DNA of 41,759 nucleotides from CAZVPF01 sp964628195 (GTDB lineage: Bacteria; Planctomycetota; Phycisphaerae; Sedimentisphaerales; Anaerohalosphaeraceae), in contig CAZVPF010000022.1 in the NCBI GenBank assembly GCA_964628195.1, positions 1 to 41,759 of the forward strand, given 5' to 3'. Position 1 is the first letter of the stretch; the number at the start of each line of letters is the position of its first letter. The position numbers and the translations under genes were made by a program. Below, piece by piece: positions 24,764 to 33,589 of the stretch. The notes below the pieces were generated by a model that had not been told where the DNA came from, did not search any database, and worked only from the letters and a program-made list of their open reading frames with translations.

Positions 24764-27343
24764 ATGAAATATGACAAAATAACAATGAAAGCACAGGAAG
24801 CAATGGCCACTGCGCAGCAAAACGCGATGGCCAGGTCAAATTCCGTCGTCAGTCCCCTGCACATGCTCTGGGCACTGTTGGAGGACAAACAGGGACTTGT
24901 GCCCGAAATAATAAACAAGATAGGTGCAAACTACGAACGACTTCGGCAGATGGTAGATGGTGAGTTGTCTCGGCTGCCTACCTCTACTGGCGGCGGGCAG
25001 ATATTCCCCGACCCGGCATTCGGGCAGGTCGTCCTCGACGCCCAGAACCGAGCCGATAAAATGGGCGACGAATATTTAAGCGTCGAACACCTGCTGATGT
25101 CCCTCACAGAGGTAAAAAGCGACGCAAAGGAGATATTAAGTGTAAACTCTATCAACGCAAAATCCATTGAGAAGGTTCTGGACGACATACGCGGCGGTGA
25201 AAAGGTGACCGATGCCAACCCAGAGGCAAAGTACAAAGCCCTCGAACGATACGCAATCGACCTGATCGACATGGCAAAAAAAGGTAAACTCGACCCCGTG
25301 ATCGGGCGGGACCAGGAAATCCGCCGATGTATGCAGATACTGAACCGCCGTACAAAAAACAACCCTGTTCTCATAGGCGAACCGGGCGTAGGTAAAACCG
25401 CCATAGTGGAAGGTCTGGCCCAGCGCATCGTCGCCGGTGACGTACCTGCAGGTTTGAACGAAAAAAAAATCATGGCTCTCGATATGGGTGCACTTATCGC
25501 CGGAACAAAGTTTCGCGGTGAATTCGAGGACCGCTTAAAAGCTGTGCTGAAAGAAGTTACCTCTTCACAGGGCCGGATCATACTATTCATTGACGAACTG
25601 CACACAATCGTCGGCGCCGGAAAAACAGAAGGCTCCGTCGATGCGGGCAACCTGCTCAAGCCCTCCCTTGCCCGCGGTGAGCTTCGCTGTATTGGGGCGA
25701 CAACAATTGACGAGTACCGCAAGTATATCGAAAAGGATGCGGCCCTCGAGCGTCGTTTCCAGCCGCTTACCATCGACCCGCCAAGCGTAGAGGAAACAAT
25801 CGCAATACTGCGAGGCCTGAAAGACCGCTACGACGCACACCACGGCGTGCGGATAACAGACGCTGCGCTTGTATCAGCGGCGACACTTTCAAACCGTTAC
25901 ATCTCCGACAGGTTCCTGCCGGACAAGGCTATCGACCTGATCGACGAAGCGGCGTCAAAGCTGCGTATTGAAAACGACTCTCTGCCTGGCGAACTGGATT
26001 CCATACGAAGGAGAAAAATGCAGCTTCAGATCGAGATAGAGGCACTGAAAAAAGAATCCGACAAGGCAAGCAGGACCCAGCTTGAAAAGTCACAAAAAGA
26101 ACTCGCCGACCTGGATGAAAAAGACAAGGAACTAACCGCCCGCTGGGAAGCGGATAAAGGCCGGATAGATAAAATAAAACAGCTAAAGCAGGAAATCAAC
26201 TTTGCACAGACCCAACTCGAAGAGGCCCAGCGGAAAGGAGATCTCGAAACGGCTGCACGGTTGAGATACGGCACAATCGTTGACCTGCAGAAACAGCTAA
26301 GCGATGCCGAACAGCAGCTTGTCGAGGCCAACGGTTCGATGATGCTGCATAACGAGGTTACCGACGAACACATCGCACAGGTCGTAAGCAACTGGACCTC
26401 GATACCCGTATCGCGACTGCTTACCGGACAGCGGGAACGCCTTATGAAAATGGAAGACAACATAAGACAGCGTGTCGTCGGTCAGGACCAGGCGGTATCG
26501 GCTGTGTGCGACGCTGTGCGCAGGAACCGTGCCGGCCTCGGCGACCCGGACAGGCCTATCGGTGTTTTCCTGTTCCTCGGGCCAACAGGCGTGGGAAAAA
26601 CAGAGCTTTCAAAGGCCCTTGCCGATTTCCTGTTCAATGACCCCACCGCGATGGTGCGTATTGACATGAGCGAATTCATGGAACAGCACTCGGTGGCAAG
26701 GCTTATCGGCGCCCCTCCCGGATATGTAGGCTACGAAGAAGGGGGCAGGCTCACTGAAGCGGTCCGCAGAAAACCTTACTCTATCGTACTGCTCGACGAG
26801 ATTGAAAAGGCCCACCCGGACGTGTTCAATGTACTGCTGCAGGTTTTCGACGACGGCCGACTTACCGACGGCAAAGGCCGAACTGTAGACTTCAAGAACA
26901 CCATAGTCATTATGACAAGCAATTTCGCCAGCGGTCATATCCGCGAGCTGACTGAAAACAAAGGCGCGGACTGGGAGATCGAGGCAAAGGTCAAAACAGC
27001 CCTTAAAGAGGCATTTAAGCCCGAATTTCTCAATCGGATCGACGAAACGATTGTTTTCCACATGCTGACAAGGGAAAATCTCGCAAAAATTATTGAAATA
27101 CAGCTCAGATACCTTACCCAGCGGCTAAAGGACAAAAACTTCAACGTAGAATACACCCCCGCGGCCGTCGATATGCTCATGGCAGAGGGATTTGACCCGA
27201 CTTACGGCGCTCGCCCGCTGAAAAGGACAATTCAGCACAGGATAGAAAACCCGCTGGCAAAAGAAATACTAAAAGGCACTTTTACAGAAGGAGACACAAT
27301 CAAGATAGACGCCGGACAGCACAACTTCGAGTTTACAAAGTAA
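24764..27343 (+). CDS. clpB: ATP-dependent protein disaggregase ClpB
   Basis: 859 aa, the usual length. The order is: Clp-N domain (1-145), first AAA+ domain with Walker A GEPGVGKT at about 205 and ILFIDELHT, the long coiled-coil M domain (about 400-530, LQIEIEALKKESDKA and onward), second AAA+ domain with GPTGVGKT at about 606 and SIVLLDEIEKAHPDVFNVLL, and the D2-small domain. The M domain separates ClpB from ClpA and ClpC. With DnaK it pulls proteins out of aggregates after heat or other stress. GGAGA lies before the ATG. I see no CIRCE repeat or clear sigma-32 promoter upstream, so its heat control cannot be read. Confidence 0.98.
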   Translation: MKYDKITMKAQEAMATAQQNAMARSNSVVSPLHMLWALLEDKQGLVPEIINKIGANYERLRQMVDGELSRLPTSTGGGQIFPDPAFGQVVLDAQNRADKMGDEYLSVEHLLMSLTEVKSDAKEILSVNSINAKSIEKVLDDIRGGEKVTDANPEAKYKALERYAIDLIDMAKKGKLDPVIGRDQEIRRCMQILNRRTKNNPVLIGEPGVGKTAIVEGLAQRIVAGDVPAGLNEKKIMALDMGALIAGTKFRGEFEDRLKAVLKEVTSSQGRIILFIDELHTIVGAGKTEGSVDAGNLLKPSLARGELRCIGATTIDEYRKYIEKDAALERRFQPLTIDPPSVEETIAILRGLKDRYDAHHGVRITDAALVSAATLSNRYISDRFLPDKAIDLIDEAASKLRIENDSLPGELDSIRRRKMQLQIEIEALKKESDKASRTQLEKSQKELADLDEKDKELTARWEADKGRIDKIKQLKQEINFAQTQLEEAQRKGDLETAARLRYGTIVDLQKQLSDAEQQLVEANGSMMLHNEVTDEHIAQVVSNWTSIPVSRLLTGQRERLMKMEDNIRQRVVGQDQAVSAVCDAVRRNRAGLGDPDRPIGVFLFLGPTGVGKTELSKALADFLFNDPTAMVRIDMSEFMEQHSVARLIGAPPGYVGYEEGGRLTEAVRRKPYSIVLLDEIEKAHPDVFNVLLQVFDDGRLTDGKGRTVDFKNTIVIMTSNFASGHIRELTENKGADWEIEAKVKTALKEAFKPEFLNRIDETIVFHMLTRENLAKIIEIQLRYLTQRLKDKNFNVEYTPAAVDMLMAEGFDPTYGARPLKRTIQHRIENPLAKEILKGTFTEGDTIKIDAGQHNFEFTK

Positions 27344-27356
27344 AAACTTTTCGAAC

Positions 27357-27381
27357 AAAAAGACTTATTGTGTCCTTTTTT
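27357..27381 (+). terminator. Weak terminator after clpB
   Basis: AAAAAGAC, loop, GTCCTTTTTT: about eight pairs with one bulged C, 13 bp after the clpB stop. AT-rich and imperfect, so it is only a candidate. Confidence 0.35.
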
Positions 27382-27612
27382 GCCTCGCCGATTTTAGTGC
27401 TATTAATGTAATTAATTAAGTAGACCCCCATAATAATGCTAATATTATCAACATAAATGTAACATTCAATGGTTTACATTAATAACATTTCTATGCAAAA
27501 TAATAGCTATTTTTGACGAAAAACGACTTATTTGGATAAATGGCCGCAATAATCAATTGCTCCAACTACAAACTGCAAATTCAGGTTTTTTTACATATGT
27601 TTGATTTTAAAC
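27382..27612. other. AT-rich intergenic stretch without a recognised gene
   Basis: Part of the 540-bp gap between clpB and the 475-aa secreted protein gene. It is clearly richer in A and T than the coding sequence on both sides. I find no ORF with a ribosome site, no RNA family and no repeat of note here; the promoter and structured leader follow to the right. Confidence 0.5.
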
Positions 27613-27641
27613 TTGACAAAGTTTTTTTTATACGGTAATAT
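27613..27641 (+). promoter_or_regulatory. Consensus promoter of the 475-aa secreted protein
   Basis: TTGACA, a 17-bp spacer, TAATAT: the best promoter match in the window. The ATG at 27884 is about 235 bases downstream, so the mRNA should have a long leader. Confidence 0.7.
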
Positions 27642-27787
27642 AGAGGCTGTACTTTGAGGTTTAAAGAGTTAGAAGAAAGTCATAGTTAAAAGCAGCCAAG
27701 TTAATTTATGGGTAATAAACATTTAAAGTCGGTTTTGAATGACAACCATAATTTTAACTTTTAAGTTCATATGCAAGAATATTTATT

Positions 27788-27843
27788 GGGTAGCACTGTT
27801 TTTGAAGATGCACCCTATGTTCATCAGATATGGAACCTGATGA
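27788..27843 (+). promoter_or_regulatory. Two tandem hairpins in the mRNA leader
   Basis: GGGT-A-GCA (27788-27795) can pair with TGCACCC (27809-27815). TCATCAG (27821-27827) pairs perfectly with CTGATGA (27837-27843). Both end 27 bases before the GGAGGT ribosome site at 27870. I do not recognise a riboswitch class, and no T tract follows, so control would act on translation or stability rather than by termination. Confidence 0.4.
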
Positions 27844-27883
27844 TAAATAAAATTAATTTCAGTTTATTTGGAGGTGTCGTAAG

Positions 27884-29311
27884 ATGAAGAACTTTTTATT
27901 TTGTTTGATTGTTTGTATTGCAGCGGTCGCAGCATCTGCGGACTACACACCGTACAGCACGGACATGTACGGGCTGGAAAACCAGGTTTACAATGCTGAC
28001 TTTGACAGGCCTATTGCTGATCCAACAATTTTCTGGTCTGTAAGTATCAATGATCCGACTTATATTCTTATTGACTACACTGACAGTGCTGGTGACGGCA
28101 ATGCCTGTTTGCGAATGAATGCTAATGAGCTGTTTGTAGGCACTTCGTTCTGGGCAAGGCCCAAATCCCGCGGAGGTAAGTTCCATTACGACATTCCGGT
28201 TGAGCCTAACGATATCATTATTTGCAATTACAAGTACAAAAGCTCTGCCGACGCAGACATACCGGCAGGCGACGTAACCGTCTTTCAGCTTCTTCAGTTT
28301 GATGACACCAACTACACGGGGCTTCTTGCACAAAACATCCTTACACTTACTAACGACCAGTGGGTCTCAGATACAATCATGGCAATTGTGCCAGAATCGC
28401 CGGGTTTCGACTTCGTCTCTCCTAATATGTATGTTGGGGCGGAGACAGCTTTAAGACAGGGTAACTGGAAGTTCGATGAGATTGAATGTTACGTACTGCC
28501 CCAAACAAGTTTCGATAACCTGGCTTATATGGGCGATGACTGGCTTTCAAACGAAAGTTTGGCCCCGCTGCCGGATATACTCATCTCCGACTTTGAAGAG
28601 TACGTGCCCGCTCCGGGCGGTCCGAACGTTCCTCAATACTGGCTGCCTTACTCAGCCGCGGCACAGGACAAAGGCAACCCCCAGGTATCTTACGCTATCG
28701 ACCCTGTTGAAGGTGACGACTGCCTCAGGTTCGACTACGACCAGACAGGCTCGTTTGCCGGCAATGCACAATGGAATGAAATTTCCGCCGTTTTCAACGA
28801 GGGCGCAGCCGGCGGAATTGATATCTCAAATTATGACGAGCTTCGCATGAAGATCTACAGGCCCGCTGGCAACAGCCTGGAAAACAACTTCTATATCAAG
28901 TTATACATCAATGACTGGACAGGCGACGTTCACGCCTTCTCAAATGTAAACGCTGCCCCCATTGAGTATCTCCCTGCCGTAGCTGATCCGCAACTGACAA
29001 CTCAAACCCCTGTTGGCGTATGGGATGAGTGGGTAATTGATCTTCACAAAATAAGGGTTAATGCCGACCTTAGGACTATTGAAACCATGACCGAGTGCAC
29101 CGGTATGATGTTCGGTGTATCAAGTTCGACAAATAAAACAGGCGGTGAATTTGGTACGGGAACGCTTTATATCGACGATGTAAAATTTGTCCAGACCAAG
29201 CCCGACTGCTCTGCGAGCGTCTCGGGCGCAGACCTTAACGGTGACTGCGAGGTCAACCTTGTTGACACCGCCCTTCTGGCTCATACATGGCTGCGTTCGC
29301 CGCTTCCATAA
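27884..29311 (+). CDS. Secreted two-module protein with split dockerin-like motifs
   Basis: 475 aa with a signal peptide (KNFLFCLIVCIAAVAASA). Residues about 20-205 and 228-440 look like two beta-sandwich modules of carbohydrate-binding type. The second starts ILISDFEEYVP and ends GTLYIDDVKF, a common jelly-roll pattern. Between them lies a dockerin-like half, FDNLAYMGDDWL (about 209-220). The C-terminus carries the other half, ADLNGDCEVNLVDTALLAHT plus WL. The same split arrangement occurs in the 828-aa protein. No catalytic motif is seen, so it is probably a binding or scaffold protein outside the cell. GGAGGT precedes the ATG and a good terminator follows. Confidence 0.83.
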   Translation: MKNFLFCLIVCIAAVAASADYTPYSTDMYGLENQVYNADFDRPIADPTIFWSVSINDPTYILIDYTDSAGDGNACLRMNANELFVGTSFWARPKSRGGKFHYDIPVEPNDIIICNYKYKSSADADIPAGDVTVFQLLQFDDTNYTGLLAQNILTLTNDQWVSDTIMAIVPESPGFDFVSPNMYVGAETALRQGNWKFDEIECYVLPQTSFDNLAYMGDDWLSNESLAPLPDILISDFEEYVPAPGGPNVPQYWLPYSAAAQDKGNPQVSYAIDPVEGDDCLRFDYDQTGSFAGNAQWNEISAVFNEGAAGGIDISNYDELRMKIYRPAGNSLENNFYIKLYINDWTGDVHAFSNVNAAPIEYLPAVADPQLTTQTPVGVWDEWVIDLHKIRVNADLRTIETMTECTGMMFGVSSSTNKTGGEFGTGTLYIDDVKFVQTKPDCSASVSGADLNGDCEVNLVDTALLAHTWLRSPLP

Positions 29312-29335
29312 TGAAACCTCAATTATCCTGATCTC

Positions 29336-29371
29336 AAAGCCGATCGGTCATTGCCCGGTCGGCTTTTTTTG
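29336..29371 (+). terminator. Rho-independent terminator after the 475-aa gene
   Basis: AAAGCCGATCGG, short loop, CCGGTCGGCTTT running into seven T residues: a 12-bp stem with one G-T pair, 24 bp after the stop. Confidence 0.87.
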
Positions 29372-29463
29372 TGCTGATTTACAGCAAATCCATTATAACA
29401 CGAACAACCCCTTGCTATATGGGTATAATCTACCCTGAAAAGCCTCAAAAAATCACTTAACAC

Positions 29464-29491
29464 TTGAAATCAAAACAAAAATATATATACT
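29464..29491 (+). promoter_or_regulatory. Promoter candidate for the asd operon
   Basis: TTGAAA, 16 bp, TATACT, ending 45 bp before the asd ATG and after the previous terminator. It could drive all five genes to 33577. Confidence 0.55.
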
Positions 29492-29536
29492 GATGCGTTC
29501 GTTAAAACAGTATTGAAAACTAAGCGGAGTTAATAA

Positions 29537-30538
29537 ATGGCAAAGAACATAGCAATAGCAGGTGTAACCGGAGCTGTAGGTCAGGAGTTTTTGGAAATAC
29601 TCGAACAACGTGATTTCCCGTTTGACTCGATCAAGATGCTCGCTTCCTCGCGTTCTGCCGGCAAGAAGATAACATTCAAGAACAAGGAATACACCATTGA
29701 AGAGATGACCGAAAACAGCTTTGATGGCATTGATATCGCCCTGTTCTCCGCGGGCGGAGACCGCAGCAAGCAGTTCGGCCCAGCCGCTGTAAAAGCAGGG
29801 GCGGTAGTCGTCGACAATTCCTCGGCGTTCCGCATGGACCCAGACACTCCGCTGGTCGTTCCGGAGGTCAACCCCGGGGACATCGATAAACACAACGGCA
29901 TCATCGCCAATCCGAACTGTTCGACTATTATCGCCGATGTGCCCGTCTGGCCGCTTCACAAGGCAAACAAGGTCAAACGCATGATCGTCAGCACTTACCA
30001 GGCAGCTTCGGGTGCCGGCTGGGCGGCGATGGAAAACCTCAAGTCTCAGTCACGCCAGGTCCTCGACGGCAAAGAAGTCACCTGTGACGCCCTGCGGTTC
30101 CAGCTTGCTTTTAACTGTTACAACCACGACTCCAAGCTGTATCCGAACGGGTATAACACAGAAGAGATGAAAATGGTCCTCGAGACCCGCAAAATATTCG
30201 GCGACCAGGAGATAGCGATAACCTGCACATGCGTACGCGTGCCTGTGCTGCGTGCCCATTGTGAGAGCATTAACCTTGAGTTTACCGATGCTATCACCCC
30301 AGAGCAGGTCAGCGAACTTCTGAGTATGGCCCCGGGTGTTCAGGTTATGGACGACCGGGATAACAATCGTTTCCCGATGCCTATCGACGCGTCCGGCAAG
30401 GACGACATCCTGGTCGGCAGGATCAGGCAGGACGAGTCTATACCGGACAACCGCGGTATTAACCTTTGGGTGGTCGGCGACCAGCTAAGGAAAGGGGCCG
30501 CGCTCAACGCCGTTCAAATCGCCGAGAAGCTGCTGTAA
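29537..30538 (+). CDS. asd: Aspartate-semialdehyde dehydrogenase
   Basis: This enzyme reduces aspartyl phosphate with NADPH to aspartate semialdehyde, the branch point to lysine/diaminopimelate, threonine and methionine. The 333-aa protein starts with the Rossmann motif GVTGAVGQEF. It shows FSAGGDRSKQF, VVDNSSAFRMDPDTPLVVPE and the active-site Cys128 in NPNCST; His241 in RVPVLRAHCES is the acid/base. GGAG lies before the ATG. It heads a tight run of five same-strand genes that ends with a LysE-type exporter, which may handle an amino acid from the same pathway. Confidence 0.98.
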   Translation: MAKNIAIAGVTGAVGQEFLEILEQRDFPFDSIKMLASSRSAGKKITFKNKEYTIEEMTENSFDGIDIALFSAGGDRSKQFGPAAVKAGAVVVDNSSAFRMDPDTPLVVPEVNPGDIDKHNGIIANPNCSTIIADVPVWPLHKANKVKRMIVSTYQAASGAGWAAMENLKSQSRQVLDGKEVTCDALRFQLAFNCYNHDSKLYPNGYNTEEMKMVLETRKIFGDQEIAITCTCVRVPVLRAHCESINLEFTDAITPEQVSELLSMAPGVQVMDDRDNNRFPMPIDASGKDDILVGRIRQDESIPDNRGINLWVVGDQLRKGAALNAVQIAEKLL

Positions 30539-30551
30539 ACCGACTGTCGCT

Positions 30552-31289
30552 GTGCGAAACATAAAACTTACAATCGCTTACGACGGCACGGACTATCACG
30601 GCTGGCAGCATCAGCCCGGCATGGCCACAATACAGGGGCAGGTCAGCCAGGCCGCCGAAAGGCTTTTCGGACGCGCAGTGCAGATAAACGGGGCATCAAG
30701 GACCGACGCAGGTGTACATGCACTGGGCCAGGTGGCAAACTTCAGGATTGACACGCCCGTACCCACTGAAAACATGCCCCGCGCCCTGAGCGAAATATTG
30801 CCCGACGATATCGCCGTAACCGATGCGGCAGAGGTTGGCGAAAATTTTGACGCGATAAGTTCTGCAAAACGGAAGATATATCGCTACACCATCTTCACAG
30901 GCAAAAGCAAGCCGGTGCTGTGCCACCGCACCTGCCTGCACCGGCCGTTTGAGCTTGATACCGGACAGATCGCAGCGGCGGCAAAAGACCTTATCGGCGA
31001 ACACGACTTCAAATCCTTCGCCTCGGCGGGTGACCAGCGGGCCGACAGCATCCGCGAGATATACCGGCTGGATGTGGACCGCCGGAAAGAATTTATTTAT
31101 ATTGAGGTCGAAGGCAACGGTTTTTTGTATAATATGGTACGGAATATCGTCGGTACGCTTATAGAGATCGGCCGGGGCCACTGGGGGCCTGAGCGGATAG
31201 CCGAGATTCTTGCCGCAAGAGACAGAAGCAAGGCCGGGCCAACCGCTGCGGCGAAGGGACTGTGCCTGGTGAAGATTTTTTACGAATGA
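30552..31289 (+). CDS. truA: tRNA pseudouridine(38-40) synthase
   Basis: TruA makes pseudouridine at positions 38-40 of the anticodon arm. The 245-aa protein starts at a GTG 13 bp after asd (MRNIKLTIAYDGTDYHGWQH). The catalytic Asp52 lies in GASRTDAGVHALGQ. RKIYRYTIF, GEHDFKSFASAG and FLYNMVRNIVGTLIEIGRG are typical later motifs. The spacing suggests co-transcription with asd. Confidence 0.97.
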   Translation: MRNIKLTIAYDGTDYHGWQHQPGMATIQGQVSQAAERLFGRAVQINGASRTDAGVHALGQVANFRIDTPVPTENMPRALSEILPDDIAVTDAAEVGENFDAISSAKRKIYRYTIFTGKSKPVLCHRTCLHRPFELDTGQIAAAAKDLIGEHDFKSFASAGDQRADSIREIYRLDVDRRKEFIYIEVEGNGFLYNMVRNIVGTLIEIGRGHWGPERIAEILAARDRSKAGPTAAAKGLCLVKIFYE

Positions 31290-31314
31290 TTACACGTTAC
31301 ACGGAAGTAAGCGG

Positions 31315-32487
31315 ATGAAAATAGTTCATGTGATAACAAGACTTATACTGGGCGGGGCGCAGGAGAACACGATAATAACCTGCGAGCAGCTTGCCCGGCG
31401 CGGGCATGATGTTACCCTCATTACCGGCCCGGCCCTGGGCCCGGAAGGACAGCTTTTCGACCGCGCAAAAAAAGGCCAATATGAACTTGTTGTCATTGAC
31501 GAACTGCGCCGGGAGATAAACCCGCTTCACGATCTGCCCGCATATTTCAAGCTTCGGGCGGCGCTTCGCAAAATAAACCCCGACGTTGTGCACACACACT
31601 CTGCAAAGGCCGGCATACTCGGCAGGCTCGCGGCGTGGGGAATGAAAAAGACCGGCCGGGGCAGGCCACTCGTGGTACACGGCGTGCACGGTTTGTCCTT
31701 TCACCCTTACAACAAACCGCTTACGAACAAGCTATATATTGCGTGCGAGAGATTCGCGACAAAACGCACCGACGCCTTTATAACAGTCGCCGACTCCATG
31801 ACGGAAAAATCGCTTGCAGCAGGTCTCGGCAGCGCCGATATGTATACGACAGCTTACTCGGCCATAGACGAAGAAAACTTTCTGGCCCAGCCCGGCCTGC
31901 AGGAAATAAAAGACTTCCGCCGAAAGTACGGCATTAACGAACAGGCCATTGTTCTGGTCACTATCGCCCGGCTGGCGGAACTGAAAGGTCACGAATACAT
32001 CATAGAATCGGCAAGAAGGCTCGCCCCGCGATACGAAAACTGTATATGGCTATTCGTCGGGGACGGTAGTCTCGCCGGCGAAATAAAACAGCACATTCAG
32101 CTTGTGAACCTCGGGTACAAGTTCAAATTCACCGGCCTGCTCGGACCGGAACAGATACCCCTTGCGATTCACTCATCGGACATCCTGGTCCACTGCTCAC
32201 TGCGGGAGGGACTGGCGCGTGTCCTGCCCCAGGCGATGCTCGCGGCAAAACCTGTAGTCAGCTTCGACATCGACGGGGCGAAAGAAGTCGTAAACGAACA
32301 GACCGGCAGGCTCGTACCCCCAGAGGACATCAACGCACTGACCGAAGCCTGCTCTGAGCTGATCGAAAAGCCCGCACTGAGACAAAGCCTCGGCAGCACC
32401 GGCAGGCAGCAGACAAAAGAAAAGTTTGCCCCGCAAACAATGGTCGATACAATAGAAGCAGTATACAATCGCCATTTGAATCAATAG
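31315..32487 (+). CDS. GT4-family glycosyltransferase
   Basis: 390 aa with the GT-B fold. The N-domain begins KIVHVITRLILGGAQENTII and has NPDVVHTHSAKAGILGRLAA. The C-domain begins near residue 205 (VLVTIARLAELKGHEYIIES). The nucleotide-sugar motif E-x7-E reads REGLARVLPQAM, with Gln in place of the second Glu, a variant seen in some GT4 groups. Such enzymes add sugars to lipids, proteins or polysaccharides at the cytoplasmic side of the membrane; acceptor and donor cannot be told. It lies 25 bp after truA. No other envelope glycan genes adjoin it. Confidence 0.9.
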   Translation: MKIVHVITRLILGGAQENTIITCEQLARRGHDVTLITGPALGPEGQLFDRAKKGQYELVVIDELRREINPLHDLPAYFKLRAALRKINPDVVHTHSAKAGILGRLAAWGMKKTGRGRPLVVHGVHGLSFHPYNKPLTNKLYIACERFATKRTDAFITVADSMTEKSLAAGLGSADMYTTAYSAIDEENFLAQPGLQEIKDFRRKYGINEQAIVLVTIARLAELKGHEYIIESARRLAPRYENCIWLFVGDGSLAGEIKQHIQLVNLGYKFKFTGLLGPEQIPLAIHSSDILVHCSLREGLARVLPQAMLAAKPVVSFDIDGAKEVVNEQTGRLVPPEDINALTEACSELIEKPALRQSLGSTGRQQTKEKFAPQTMVDTIEAVYNRHLNQ

Positions 32488-32507
32488 TGTTTCAGTACGG
32501 AGTGTCT

Positions 32508-32924
32508 ATGAAATGCCTTACAAAAGAGATATGGATGGAGGTTCCTCAGAGGCGGCAGATCGTTTCCATCCACAATGACGTAGAACGGCTGGTCGCTCAG
32601 AGCGGCGTGCAGGAAGGCATTGTCCTGGTAAACGCGATGCACATTACCGCGTCGGTCTTTATCAACGACAACGAGCCGGGCCTTCATAACGACTACGAAG
32701 TGTGGCTCGAAAAGCTCGCGCCGGAAAAACCGCACAGCCAGTACCGCCACAACGGCTACGAAGACAACGCCGACGCCCACATGAAACGCCAGGTGATGGG
32801 CCGCGAGGTCGTCGTCGCAATCACCGAAGGCAGACTGCACCTCGGCCCGTGGGAGCACATCTTCTACTACGAGTTCGACGGCAAAAGACGCAAACGGCTG
32901 CTGGTCAAAATAATCGGTGAATAA
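32508..32924 (+). CDS. YjbQ-family (UPF0047) protein, secondary thiamine-phosphate synthase fold
   Basis: 138 aa from the ATG at 32508, which has GGAG 7 bases before it; a GTG at 32487 overlaps the previous stop. Family motifs are complete: MHITASVFINDNEPG, NDYEVWLEKL, HNGYEDNADAHMKRQVMG, GRLHLGPWEHIFYYEFDG and RRKRLLVKI. The histidines in the first and third motifs are the likely metal site. E. coli YjbQ has weak thiamine-phosphate synthase activity, but the true role is unsettled. The TPP-controlled thiC is also in this window, although in another transcript. Confidence 0.92.
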   Translation: MKCLTKEIWMEVPQRRQIVSIHNDVERLVAQSGVQEGIVLVNAMHITASVFINDNEPGLHNDYEVWLEKLAPEKPHSQYRHNGYEDNADAHMKRQVMGREVVVAITEGRLHLGPWEHIFYYEFDGKRRKRLLVKIIGE

Positions 32925-33577
32925 TGGAAACGGGCCTTGGCATTTTCCTGCTTAAGGTAATCGGTGTGTCACTTTCCGGGGTTATGGCGCCAGGTGCGGT
33001 GACGGCTGCGACCATAAGCTGCGGCTCACGCGACCGCTGGGCCGGGGCGAAAATGGCAATAGGCCACGGCATCGTCGAACTGCCGCTGATCGCCCTTCTC
33101 ATTGCCGGTCTCAGCGTCATCGTCAAGTGGAAATGGTCACAAATCGCCATCGGCGTCATAGGCGGCGGTTACCTGCTGTGGATGTGCCTTTCAATGATAC
33201 GCGAAATTTTCAAGCCCGAATTCTCGCCGGACAAAATCTACACCGGCTCGCCATTAATGACGGGCCTGGTCCTTTCTGCTACAAACCCGTACTTCCTGAT
33301 GTGGTGGGCAACGGTCGGGCTGAACCTCGCGCTCGATGCGACCGACTTCTCCCAAAACGGCACGCTCATCGGAATCACCGCGGTGCTTCTATTCGCGATC
33401 GTCCACTGGCTGTGCGACCTGGCCTGGCTGTCCATTTTGTCAGTCACCAGTTTCGCCGGGGCCTCGATCCTCAATGACCGCAACCAGCGGATAGTCCTCG
33501 GCATCTGCTCGGCTGTCCTGGGCCTGTTCGGAATAAAATTTACCTACGACGCCCTTAAGCTCATCGCCTCGTCATAA
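32924..33577 (+). CDS. LysE-family amino-acid exporter
   Basis: 217 aa with about six membrane helices. The N-terminal signature is SLSGVMAPGAVTAATISCGS followed by RDRWAGAKMAIGHGIVELPL, matching the LysE/RhtB pattern. Later motifs are GGGYLLWMCLSMI and TGLVLSATNPYFLMWWATVG. Its ATG overlaps the stop of the YjbQ gene (TAATG), which implies translational coupling. LysE proteins export lysine, arginine, homoserine or similar. Sharing an operon with asd suggests an aspartate-family amino acid, but that is inference. Confidence 0.92.
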   Translation: METGLGIFLLKVIGVSLSGVMAPGAVTAATISCGSRDRWAGAKMAIGHGIVELPLIALLIAGLSVIVKWKWSQIAIGVIGGGYLLWMCLSMIREIFKPEFSPDKIYTGSPLMTGLVLSATNPYFLMWWATVGLNLALDATDFSQNGTLIGITAVLLFAIVHWLCDLAWLSILSVTSFAGASILNDRNQRIVLGICSAVLGLFGIKFTYDALKLIASS

Positions 33578-33589
33578 GTACCCACCCTT

